NCBI GenBank assembly: GCA_029532415.1
Contig: JAQOTA010000047.1
Span: forward strand, 496,001 to 560,000
DNA: 64,000 nucleotides
From: Marasmius tenuissimus
Lineage: Eukaryota; Basidiomycota; Agaricomycetes; Agaricales; Marasmiaceae
Reading direction: 5' to 3'
Program-made: the position numbers and the translations under genes
Part shown: positions 36,383 to 46,406 of the stretch, piece by piece
Position numbering within the stretch: the first letter of the stretch is position 1
Layout: every line of letters begins with the position of its first letter
The notes under the pieces: generated by a model
Told to the model about the DNA's origin: nothing
The model's input: only the letters and a program-made list of their open reading frames with translations
The model's database searches: none

Positions 36383-38538
36383 CGGGGCACTGAGCAGAAT
36401 TTCATGGCCGTGAAACTGGATTGGGGAACTATGAAGGTTAACCGGCCAAATAAATCACGTCTTTCTCATCCAGTAAATCTATACCTCAATGAAGGAAAAG
36501 GCTGATGTTTCGTGATTGCCTACATGATGAACTCACAAAGGTGTATCTTACAGACTAACTAGCGATAAAAATTTTGATTCCCAACCGATAATTTCTTTGT
36601 GGAAACACAATGCCCGTTTCTAAGGCAGTGTGTCGGCTCCTAGCGGCGCAAAACGGTACTTTAAAAGGCTTGTATTACTGGTACATTACCAGCGCTAAGG
36701 GCCGGAACGCCATCTCGTGAACGGGCAGAAGAACAAGTCCGCACAAAGTATTTGTAAGCCCACGTGATTGGTCCGCCCACCATCTTGGGAATTCTTATAA
36801 ATAATTTGGAAAATGTGGAAAATAATGGTTTTTGTGTCGCGCTCTGATGCGCTTACGTGTTGCCTCTTCCCGTCATGGTCTTCCAGAGCAAATCGCAGAT
36901 GTACGATCATCCCTCTATCCATTCTTTCTGTTTGTGTCTTTTCGAGTACACTGAGCTTCCAGCAGCTCAGAAAATGGTTCTGCCCCGATAGGACCTATTC
37001 TGAACCTTTAGAGACGCGCTTTTCTGGTTAGCTCGCGGCAACTCATTCTTTTTTTTTACAAGTATAGATTCTTACCCTGGCAAAACTGTTGGGGACCGGC
37101 CACAACCTGCTTACGAGTCGCTTTCTCTGGCGCTTACAGGTCGTGGGTCAATCTTTTTGGCTTTAGTGAGCTCCATTGCTCTATTGCTGAGGCTGGCCAG
37201 CCGTCATTGATCATCCCTCGCATCTGAAATGTGCCACTTTTCCTAGTCCACAGCACTTCAGATCGTGCAAGGACCTTACATACCTCACCTCTGACATGCC
37301 TGCAAAGAGCCTAATGGTCAGGGTAGCAACAGGGAATACTACGAATACAGGGATTTGGGTAGAGGTCGGGTAGTGGGAGACTTGAGGAGCAAATGAGAAA
37401 GTAGAGGGGTTGTAGGAAGGTGAGCTTGTCTTTTAGATTCTTTTTGAGAAAATCTGCTGGATGATCCAGCTCCTGTTGAGCGTATTCTCCTGCAGCAGTG
37501 TCTTCTGATTGCCCTCTACTCCAAGACTACTAACTCACAGTAGTAGGGACGTCCGGGACAGCCCAGAAGACTACAACATGGTACTCATCAATAATCAGCA
37601 TTGACGGTGTATTGCGTCAGGTCTGGCGTTCATGGTCTATTAGAGTGCTCACTGCTCAGCGACAGTGAGCATTTGCCAAATGTGAGTCGTCACCTCGTGA
37701 GAGTCTATGTTTCCAAGAATCCAATCTCACCATTAATAATAGTAGTTGCTAACACCCATGCGATGCCTGAAAAGCTGATACTTCTACTGTGCTGGCATCT
37801 TGCCACAGGCCTTGCGCCATTATGGGGCTGGAGAGGGGCCGGAAATCAAGTATACCACCACTCAGAGGTATGGCCTCTGGAGTTGTACCGCTTGACTTGT
37901 CTGTGGCCTCGTTGAGTCACGACGTATACAGTAGTCTTTGCATGAGGTATTGAACTTCAGTGGGCTTGTGTGAGTTGATTTATCTCACCACTGTGGTCCG
38001 TCATTCTCATGCTCACCACTCTTGGTATTAGGTTCACGATTGACACCCACAGGTTAGATCTTGGCGCGAGGTAGGTTTATATGTGGTCTATGTAGTGTAA
38101 TTAGCTAGATCTACAGGCCATGGTGTTGTGCATCATAATAACGACTTGTTTCAAATTTCATCGTCCTTGTCCAGGTCTCTTTCAAAGCGCTTGGCCACTA
38201 ACCTTCTAGACAACATGTAAATCTTGAACTGGCAAGAAACAAGCTGCTGCTGCCTTGTGTTTTCCGGATAATACAGGAATCAAGTACTGGCCCAATTTCT
38301 CAAGCATGTATAGTGACTATAGACCAGAGTCAAGGGCGTGCCAAATCCGAGTTCCATCAAGACCCTGGGATGAGACTCGGGAGTTGTTGGGACTCCCTAA
38401 TCAAGTTTCACCTATTGAATGACAGATGCCAACTAGAGTTCGGGAATTGCTATAACAAGTTGACTTCTTGGAATTCGGTTATATCCAGTGACACTGGGAC
38501 CCCAACGTTAACCTCAGCTAATCACTGGAGATCTCAGA
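36383..38538. other. Degenerate region upstream of the DIRS-like coding part
   Basis: I see no intact gene. It may hold the eroded gag and reverse-transcriptase amino half of the DIRS/Ngaro-like element. Fragments such as FLGIRLYP near 38.47 kb fit a reverse transcriptase but are interrupted by stops. Confidence 0.35.
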
Positions 38539-40435
38539 GTTCCATGGAGTCTCGACAAATTGAAACGTCTCGCATCCATTCAGAGGTACACCGGATTTGA
38601 CTGGAACCTAGAGCAGAAAGTAGTCTCAGTTTCACCTGAGAAACTGCAGAAGATCCGGGAGCTTATTCTAGAATGGTTACAACCCTCTGCCACTTTCCTT
38701 GCATCCAAAGCAGAAAAACTACATGGGAAGCTCATGCACATTTCATGTATCTTCCGCTTAATTCAACCATTTGTACACTCCATCACCAGATTCATAGCAT
38801 CCTTTCACTCCCGCTGTGCCTGCCTCCATCCGCCCAACCCCCTACTGGCCGATATCGAGTGGATACACAAGCTACTGGCAGTTCTACCCAACTCTACTCC
38901 CATATTGCCACCAACACCAATGGACATTGGATGGTGGGGAGACGCCAGCACATCATTCGGAATTGGGGTAGTCGTAGGACCCTTCTGGGCAGTTTGGAGA
39001 TGGGCTCCCTTCTTCCTGGTAGGCCCTCACCGGGATCATGACATCAGCTGGGCAGAAGCAGTTGCAGTCGATCTTGGACTGAGGGTTGCGCTGCACAGTG
39101 GTCTCATAGACCAGCATCAAGCACAGTCCAAATGCTTTCTGATCCGCTCAGACAACAGCGGCATGGTTCATGCTATTGGCTCAGGACAATCTCAGAGCAG
39201 GATGACCAACGAGGTACTCATGCAGATATCTGTCCCTAGCAGACAGAAACCTCTCACTGTCAGCCATTCATGTAGTGAGCAGAGACAACATCGCAGATGC
39301 TCTTTCTTGAAGCGATATCGAGACCTTTTTGCTTGGTTTCCCAGCTGCAACCACCAAGATCTCTATTCCGCTACCGCCTTACTTGTCAGAGAAGCTCATC
39401 GCTGTTTAGTCTTTCCTGCAGTAGCTTCTCAGCTGGTACCCAATGCTGATAACCCTTCTCTGTGTAAGATCAATCATACTTCCAACTTCCCCACAAGTCT
39501 AACCTATGTTCCCTCTCCCAGTTCATATTGAGCAAGCACCTCACTTACAACCAGCCCCATTGTTGCTATGGCCACCCTGCTCTGCTGATCAGAGGATCTT
39601 TCAATGGAAGAGCTTATCATCCGCCCCACCATACACCATCAAATCATCCCTCATCACTGGCCTTCATCAGTTTGCCACTCATGCCTCACTCAAAGACACC
39701 AGTGCCTATGGTGCCGCAGCACACAAGTAGATGGTTTTCTGCGACATATTCTCAGTCCCAGAATACCTGCGGTTTCCCGCACGTTTCGATATCCTTTATT
39801 CATTTGCTTTATAGGCAGCTGCAGGTCCCAACCCCAACACTCTGCTGTTCATGCACCATGCCGGCATACCTTTTGAAACCATCTCAGTAGACTCAGTGCA
39901 CAAATATTTGTCCGGAATCAGAGCCTGGCACCTAGTTCAAGGTTTTGCCCCACCCCTGTCAAGTGATGACTTGGAACGAATCAACTTTTCACTCTGTGGT
40001 TTAGCTCATATACAAGAAGGCAAGAGGTCACAACCACCCAGACCCCCTATTACCATCACCATGCTACTAGCAATCCTCGATACACTAAACTTATCCGACC
40101 CATTTGATGCTTGCATTTGGGCCATGTGCACCTGTGCTTTCTTTGGTCTCATGCGCTTTGGAGAAGTTACAGTCAATTCGGCATCAGCATTCAATTCCCA
40201 TCAACACTCCACTCGAGTGGACGTGCATTTTGGAACTGACCTGGATGGTTGCACCTATGGGAAAATCATCCTCCCATCAGCGAAAACAGCCAAACCCGGA
40301 GAGAAACAAGAGGTTTTTCTAGTTGAAGAAAGCGAACAACTCTGCCCTCTCCACGCCTTAAATAACATGGCCTTTGTTACACTAGCCGCCACATCTGACC
40401 CACTATTCTCATGGAGAGACAGGAGAGGTTTTATC
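38539..40435 (+). pseudogene. DIRS/Ngaro-like RT-RNase H-tyrosine recombinase, 5' part
   Basis: In order, the sequence encodes an RT thumb region (VPWSLDKLKRLASIQRYTG) and an RNase H domain (GWWGDASTSFGIGVVVG, SWAEAVAV, RSDNSGM). The RNase H end (VVSRDNIADALS) appears in a shifted frame after ~39250. The start of a tyrosine recombinase (KYLSGIRAWH, then FFGLMRFGEVT with the first catalytic Arg) follows. Breaks: a TAA before VPWSLDK, one frameshift near 39.2-39.26 kb, a stop after ADALS, and TAG codons at 39728 and ~39812. The order RT-RNase H-recombinase is diagnostic for DIRS-order elements. The C-terminal catalytic part lies beyond the copia insertion at 49527. Confidence 0.8.
40431..40435. 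repeat. Left target-site duplication of the copia element
   Basis: TTATC, repeated at 49522-49526 immediately after the right LTR. Five bp is the usual Ty1/copia duplication length. Confidence 0.95.
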
Positions 40436-40746
40436 TGATGAGCCAGCATGACGCCTAGCGCAGAGGACTACAACATGGCTACACTACTACTTACCAGAGA
40501 GGAGTTTAGAGAGGTAGAGGCGAGACGTAGAAGCTCAAGCACACTGTTCATTCAGGTAGAGAACTACGAGCTTATATACATGTAGAAACTATAGTGAATA
40601 CCATATAAGGATGACAATAGAAATTGTACATATGATCATAAGTAGAAATGATAAATGGAACAATTGTCCCGCATAATATGATGGCGGGAAGTATGAACCG
40701 TGACTTCGGATATACCGGGATCTAACTATAGTCCACGGATTCAACA
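40436..40746 (-). repeat. 3' LTR of the copia element
   Basis: 311 bp, begins TGATGAGCCAGC and ends GGATTCAACA on the plus strand. It matches 49211-49521 except at two bases. Confidence 0.96.
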
Positions 40747-40757
40747 CACCCCCTCGC
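40747..40757 (-). promoter_or_regulatory. Polypurine tract of the copia element
   Basis: On the minus strand GCGAGGGGGTG directly abuts the 3' LTR, the expected position and composition for plus-strand priming. Confidence 0.75.
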
Positions 40758-40788
40758 TAAGTGCAGCTCAAAAGCGCATCTGAGCGAA

Positions 40789-43700
40789 TCAAGTGGATGA
40801 ATAGAATTCAAGTCCAAGGTGATCTCTAAACCGTAAGAACTTCTCATGCCCGAGATTCTTTGTAAACATATCTGCTGGATTATAGACTCCTTCAATAAAG
40901 AACAACTCGACTTTGCCATCTTCAACACACGATCGAATGTAATGATATCGAATATCAATGTGCTTGGTTCGGCGTTCTTGAACCGGATTAGATGCAATGA
41001 AGATAGAGCCTTGATTGTCTCCACAGATTGGAATAGGACCTAAGTCAATTCCAAGTTCAGATAGTAGCGATCTTATCCAGGAAGCTTGACGACTGCAATC
41101 CGACAGTGCCATATACTCAGCCTCAGTGGAAGAAAGAGCTACAGTCTTCTGGGCGTGTGATTGCCACGAGAAGATACCGCCTGCTAACTTGAAGAAGTAG
41201 CCAGTGATCGAACGGCGTTTGATAGGATCGGCAGCCCAATCCGAGTCTGTGAACGCAAGAAGACCTCCATCAGAATCACCATCGTAGACAAGTGAATAGT
41301 CCGATGTGCCAGCAAGATAGCGGCAGATGTAAAGTGCTTTATCGAGGTGTTCCTTCGTTGGATTAGAAGAGAACTGGGAAAGCTTCGTAACTGCATAGGC
41401 AATATCAGGACGTGTACCCAGCATAATATACAGAAGCGACCCAATCACAGACTGGAATCTGGAGCGAATGGCAGGATTGACTGGACCATCGTTGGGAGTT
41501 GGCACATAGCCAGCAGGTAATGGCGTAGGAGCACCTTTCGCATTCTGCATCCCAAAACGTTCAAGGACTTTCTTCAGATAATCCTTCTGGTCAATCATGA
41601 TCTTATTTCCTTCGTGACGAATGCTCATGCGGAGAAATTCGCTAGCATCGCCCATATCACGACATTCCCAACGAGCCATGAACTCGGCTTTCTTCTTGTC
41701 AACAAAAGCTTTGTTAGAACCCATGAAGAGTGCATCGTCAACGTAAATGATCGCATACACAACTTCACCACTCTTCGGATCTTTACAGATGAAGAGTCCA
41801 GCATCGGAAGTCAGACGTTTAAAGCCTAGTACTTCCATGGACGAGCTGAGGGTTCGCCACCATTCAAGGGCAGCTTGCTTTAGTCCATATAATGCACGAC
41901 GCAGGCGTAGTACCTTACGTTCTTGGCCCTTGACTTTGAAGCCTTCAGGTTGTTCCATGTAAATCTCCTCAACAAGATCGCCATAAAGGAAGGCGTTCTT
42001 AACATCAACAGAAGTGATATACCAGTTCTTGAGAGCTGCGAGAGCAAGCATCATTCGAACAGTCTCATAATGAACAACTGGTGAGAAGATCTCATCAAAG
42101 TCGACACCTTCGACCTGAGAGAAACCTTTGGCAACAAGCCTAGCTTTCTTGCGACCATTCGACTTGACGTCGAAGACCCATCTATTTCTGATGGCTTTGC
42201 GACCTTTAGGCAAGTCACAGAGTTCGAAGACCTTGCGCTTACGAAGTGCCTCAAGTTCTTCATGGCAAGCGTTCTTCCATTCCTTCTGTTGCTCAACAGG
42301 CAACTTAAGAATATCGCGGAGTGTCCACTCTCTGATGTTAGAGAAATCAGGAGTATCGGACGTTGGAAGCGAATCGTGAACTGGAACGGCATTGTTCAAC
42401 AGGTAAATCACGAATCCTACTCCCCCTTCTTGGGTCAGTCTTTTGACTACGCTTTCTTCCTCATGCGACTCAGTGCTTCCACTGGGTTCTGGAGCAGGCG
42501 GAGGCGGAATTGGACCAGGAATCCCCTTTTTACCACCTTTGCCTTTCCTAGATCGCGAAGAGCTAGGACGATCAACTGGATGTGAAGGTTCTTTGTCTCC
42601 AGTGACGTTTCTCCAAGTATTTTTATTCTCTAAGTCGCGAATTATATCTGAGGGTCTATTTGGGTTCCACTGTTCACCAAATATATTACCAGGTTGCGTT
42701 GTACCCTTCCGCTGCCTCGAAGACCAATGTGGACCATCCGCTGCTGGTGCAGGCGGAGGAACAACGGGTTCGCCTGGAGGCGTCGGAGGACCAGATTGAG
42801 GGAGTGGCACATCCCCTGGCGCAGGGCCACCTGCAGGTTCGTCAACCTGAGGTTCTGATCTCTTAGAAGGTTCGGAGCGACGTCTGAGATCTGGGAACGG
42901 AGTATCGTCCCAATCGTCTTCAGAGTCTTCATCTTCCGAAGGAATGTTGGGATTTTCACCCAAAGTAAATGGTTCACTACTGACAGGTGTGAAGCCACGA
43001 GTTTTGGCATCAGGACACTTATTGTATAACGTCTCATCGAATAGTGCAGTGCTACCTTTGAATACGGAATTATTACTTCGCATGAACAGGAAGCCTTTCA
43101 TCCCATCCTGGTAGCCGATGAAAGTCATTAACTCACTACGAGGAGCAAGCTTATTCTTCCTACGATCTTCAGGAATGAATACATAGGCTGCACAACCCAT
43201 AACTCGGAGATGTGAAACATCAGGTGCTTCGCCGTAAAGCATTTCGAACAGAGTTCGCCAGCTCAAACGTTGCACAGGAGTGCGATTGTAGAGGTGGACG
43301 GCGTGCACATGGCAGAATTCCCACCAGGACTGAGGCATGCAAGCTTCAAAGCGAAGAGCTTCAGACTTCTCATGAATAGTCCTGTTGAATCGTTCAGCAC
43401 GACCGTTTTGTTGTGGTGTATACGGTATGCTTTGATCCCTCTGGATCCCATACTCTTTCAGTACTGCATCGAACTTATCTCCTTTGTACTCTCCCCCTTC
43501 ATCGGACATCCAGGTCTTGACGACAGCATTGAACTGCGTCTTGACCATAGAAAGGAAGTCCCTCAAAGCGGGTACTGCCTCGTCTTTCGTCTTGAGCTTG
43601 GAGGTCCAAACGTAGGATGTGCAGTCATCGAGAAAAGAGATGTAGTACTTGTACCGGTGATACGATTCAGCCGGGTACGACTTCAAATCCGAATGAATGC

Positions 43701-46194
43701 GTTCAAACGGTTTAGAAGCTCTCGTTGTAGAGTTGGGGAACGATCTCTCATGCATCTTGCCTTCAGCACAACCACGACACAGAGGTGTCTTCTTAGTTGG
43801 CATCTTAAGGTCAAGTGGGAAACCTTGCGTATGTTTCCGAGCTTTGTTCAGGGCTTTATCCGATGGATGCCCAAAGCATCTGTGCTCAATATCGTAGTCG
43901 ACGTTGTAAACGACCGACTTGGCCATTAAAACCTCAGCAGATGCTTTCCGCGAGTGTACCCAATAAATGGTTTGACCAGGCACATGAGGGTAGGAAACAA
44001 GCGACTGTCGTCGCTGTGATGAGTAGAAGGCTAACTTCTTCGCGTTTCCACGAATTGATAGACCATCTTGAAGGAACTCTCCCATTGATAGTAGATGTGT
44101 GTCCAATTGAGGTATGTAATAGACAGGATAGAGACGTGAAACGCGCTCTGTAAGTTTCCCGTCATGTCCTTCAACGTTATGCTTAATGAAGACTGTGCCT
44201 TTACCCTTGATCTGTATAGGGTTGCCCTTATTCGCAGTATTTACGATAGGACCATCAAGTGATTCATATTCAGCGAAATCATTCATGTCATTCGTGAAAT
44301 GAGAGGAGGCACCAGAATCAAGGAGCCAACCCTGTGCGTTGTTCACACTTTTCTTTCCCTTACATTGTGTACACCCCACAAAGTGGGAACTGATTGCATG
44401 ACAATAATATACAAGTGATTCCAGATCACTACGACTACCCCGCGAACTACTGATACCAACTAATTGTGAGCATCGCTGTAGGGTCGTATCAGTTTGGGAA
44501 AGCAGGTCAAGATATGGAACTTGCCTGTCGTCGTGGAAAGATCCAAGAGAGACGTCATCCGGGACGTCCTCAACCCCTGCAGCTTCGGCAATATCGTTGT
44601 CAACATCATTACCGAATAGAGAGGTCATGTCTTCCATACCGTCGTCAGATCCCCAATCCATCTCTACATCTTCATCAGGATCAGCGCTGCGAGAGCGTTT
44701 AGAAGAAGTAGAAGGAGGAGATCCGGCTCCCTCATATCCCTCATCATCCTCCAAAAGACACTTGGACGAGGACGCACGTGGTTGTTCAATGCGGTCCTGG
44801 AGCGAACGATTGGTGGCGGACGTGATGATCTGTTCGAAGGGTTTGAGATACCGCGCCGTCTTGGGGGCACCAAGTCTGTCAGCAAGGGAACATGCTCCAT
44901 GGACATCATCAAATACTGACTGAGATGGCTTGAAGCCAGTGAAGGACTGCATGGCAGCCGGGTTCTTCTTGACAGCTGGCTGAGGGACAGTGCTGTCGCA
45001 AGACTTGTCCCAGTGACCGGTGAAGTGAGCTGGGGGCGGTGATCCCATAGCGCGAACAGGAGGGGCGCTGGCAATCTCGGCGCGCAAGGAGTTGTTGACC
45101 GCATTCAACGCGATACGTTCCTTGCGGTCGGTGATCGAGGAGTAAGGACGGATAGGAGCAGGGGAAGCTACGACGGAGGCATAAGATGCCAGATGAGAGT
45201 GACCATGCGACCGATTGTTACCACCGTTGTTACCGCCAGCGTGGCCGGGACCCTGATGCTGGTTGATACCACCGCGGGTACCACGCTGCTGCTGCTTCTT
45301 CTTCTTACCGTTATTCTGGTTCGAAGAAGGACGTTGCTGCTGCTGCTGCTGTGGTTGACACTGTTGGCCACACTGCTGCTGTCCACGCTGCTGACGTTGC
45401 TGCGGTGGACGCTGCTGCTGACCAAAGGATGGCTCGCGGTTACCAGCACGTTTGACCGCAGAGAGGCGGTTAGCAAGCTGAGGGTTCTGGCGCTCGTATT
45501 CAATCATGATGGCTTCATGAACGTCGGCGACGGTGAGGGCGCTGGAGCTCTCAGGATCCCTATCAAAGTCATGAAGGGACTTGGAGGAAGCGGCGTCCCA
45601 TTCGGGAGGAATAGCTGCAATGAGAAGGAGGGCTTTGATCAACTCGGGGAGTTCAACCCCGACCTCGGCAAGACGTTCAATGTAATGTTTGAACTTGGCG
45701 ATGCCAGCCTGGGGATGGCTGGTGGTAAGCTGGAAGGACACCAGCTTGACGAAGTCGCCATAAATGGCAGACAGAGTTGGTTCGCCGTAGGTAGTGACGA
45801 TGGTGGACCAGGCTTTGGCAGCGTCCATGTCTTTAAGAGGTTCAAAGACTTCTTTTGTAGAGGTCAACTGAATGATTCCCATCAGCTGGAGGTCTTTCTC
45901 CTCCCATGCTTCCAGCGCGGTGGTATACGCCGTGATCTGAGCATCGGTGGGAGGGTGACGATCAGGTTCGTCGTCACTGTCAGTTCCAGTTGGAGGCTGA
46001 GCAGCTGCACCAGTAGAAGGAGTGACCGTAATGGTCGGAACAATAGGTTTCCCCAGCGGGTATGTAGGCTTCTTAGCTGCACCAGTAAGGTGACGATAGA
46101 GGCCTTGAGCCTTGGTAACAGCTTCCATTTCGCTGTAAAGCGCCACTCGCGGTGTATAATAAAATCTAACTCGTAGGTCAAATCCTCCCAACAC
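40789..46194 (-). CDS. Copia gag-pol polyprotein
   Basis: One uninterrupted frame of 1801 codons; the likely start is the ATG at codon 22 (MEAVTKAQGLYRHLTG). Gag occupies ~22-600, with a Gln-rich and Gly/Asn-rich basic tract (~260-330) and no recognisable CCHC zinc knuckle. Protease active site DSGASSH is at ~622. The integrase zinc-finger cysteines (CRGCAEGK) are at ~806. The core has HSDLKSYP and DEGGEYKG (~896) with a downstream NGRAERFNR. Reverse transcriptase has YVDDAL at ~1483. RNase H has TDSDWAAD and STEAEYMAL (~1690). Domain order PR-IN-RT-RH is diagnostic for copia. No stop or frameshift interrupts it, consistent with a potentially active element. Gag and Pol are fused without a recoding site, so relative expression would need another mechanism. 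Confidence 0.95.
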   Translation of the reverse strand: MLGGFDLRVRFYYTPRVALYSEMEAVTKAQGLYRHLTGAAKKPTYPLGKPIVPTITVTPSTGAAAQPPTGTDSDDEPDRHPPTDAQITAYTTALEAWEEKDLQLMGIIQLTSTKEVFEPLKDMDAAKAWSTIVTTYGEPTLSAIYGDFVKLVSFQLTTSHPQAGIAKFKHYIERLAEVGVELPELIKALLLIAAIPPEWDAASSKSLHDFDRDPESSSALTVADVHEAIMIEYERQNPQLANRLSAVKRAGNREPSFGQQQRPPQQRQQRGQQQCGQQCQPQQQQQQRPSSNQNNGKKKKQQQRGTRGGINQHQGPGHAGGNNGGNNRSHGHSHLASYASVVASPAPIRPYSSITDRKERIALNAVNNSLRAEIASAPPVRAMGSPPPAHFTGHWDKSCDSTVPQPAVKKNPAAMQSFTGFKPSQSVFDDVHGACSLADRLGAPKTARYLKPFEQIITSATNRSLQDRIEQPRASSSKCLLEDDEGYEGAGSPPSTSSKRSRSADPDEDVEMDWGSDDGMEDMTSLFGNDVDNDIAEAAGVEDVPDDVSLGSFHDDRQVPYLDLLSQTDTTLQRCSQLVGISSSRGSRSDLESLVYYCHAISSHFVGCTQCKGKKSVNNAQGWLLDSGASSHFTNDMNDFAEYESLDGPIVNTANKGNPIQIKGKGTVFIKHNVEGHDGKLTERVSRLYPVYYIPQLDTHLLSMGEFLQDGLSIRGNAKKLAFYSSQRRQSLVSYPHVPGQTIYWVHSRKASAEVLMAKSVVYNVDYDIEHRCFGHPSDKALNKARKHTQGFPLDLKMPTKKTPLCRGCAEGKMHERSFPNSTTRASKPFERIHSDLKSYPAESYHRYKYYISFLDDCTSYVWTSKLKTKDEAVPALRDFLSMVKTQFNAVVKTWMSDEGGEYKGDKFDAVLKEYGIQRDQSIPYTPQQNGRAERFNRTIHEKSEALRFEACMPQSWWEFCHVHAVHLYNRTPVQRLSWRTLFEMLYGEAPDVSHLRVMGCAAYVFIPEDRRKNKLAPRSELMTFIGYQDGMKGFLFMRSNNSVFKGSTALFDETLYNKCPDAKTRGFTPVSSEPFTLGENPNIPSEDEDSEDDWDDTPFPDLRRRSEPSKRSEPQVDEPAGGPAPGDVPLPQSGPPTPPGEPVVPPPAPAADGPHWSSRQRKGTTQPGNIFGEQWNPNRPSDIIRDLENKNTWRNVTGDKEPSHPVDRPSSSRSRKGKGGKKGIPGPIPPPPAPEPSGSTESHEEESVVKRLTQEGGVGFVIYLLNNAVPVHDSLPTSDTPDFSNIREWTLRDILKLPVEQQKEWKNACHEELEALRKRKVFELCDLPKGRKAIRNRWVFDVKSNGRKKARLVAKGFSQVEGVDFDEIFSPVVHYETVRMMLALAALKNWYITSVDVKNAFLYGDLVEEIYMEQPEGFKVKGQERKVLRLRRALYGLKQAALEWWRTLSSSMEVLGFKRLTSDAGLFICKDPKSGEVVYAIIYVDDALFMGSNKAFVDKKKAEFMARWECRDMGDASEFLRMSIRHEGNKIMIDQKDYLKKVLERFGMQNAKGAPTPLPAGYVPTPNDGPVNPAIRSRFQSVIGSLLYIMLGTRPDIAYAVTKLSQFSSNPTKEHLDKALYICRYLAGTSDYSLVYDGDSDGGLLAFTDSDWAADPIKRRSITGYFFKLAGGIFSWQSHAQKTVALSSTEAEYMALSDCSRQASWIRSLLSELGIDLGPIPICGDNQGSIFIASNPVQERRTKHIDIRYHYIRSCVEDGKVELFFIEGVYNPADMFTKNLGHEKFLRFRDHLGLEFYSST

Positions 46195-46406
46195 TCAAGA
46201 GTGTAGCTGAAGGGTGCGGGAATCGGGGATCAGCGTTGATCGTAGGTTCCGCTCTTAGCCAGACTGCAATAGTAGGCTGAAGGAAATCTGACTCAAGAAA
46301 CTATCCAACTAAGGTAGCTTCGCCTCTGAAACCAGTTCGGAGGTCAAAAGTGGGATTCGGAAGAGAGATTTATAGGTTGTTTCGGGGAGTGTAGAGTTTG
46401 TTTGAT

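Noticed and set aside
40722..41024. Separate 100-codon ORF at the 3' end of the copia element
   Set aside because: Overlaps the RNase H end of the main frame in another frame; a shadow.
43270..43929. 219-codon plus-strand ORF opposite copia integrase
   Set aside because: Shadow of the long intact polyprotein frame.
45193..46176. 327-codon plus-strand ORF opposite copia gag
   Set aside because: Leu-rich composition comes from reading the gag Gln-rich CAG repeats on the other strand; no independent support.
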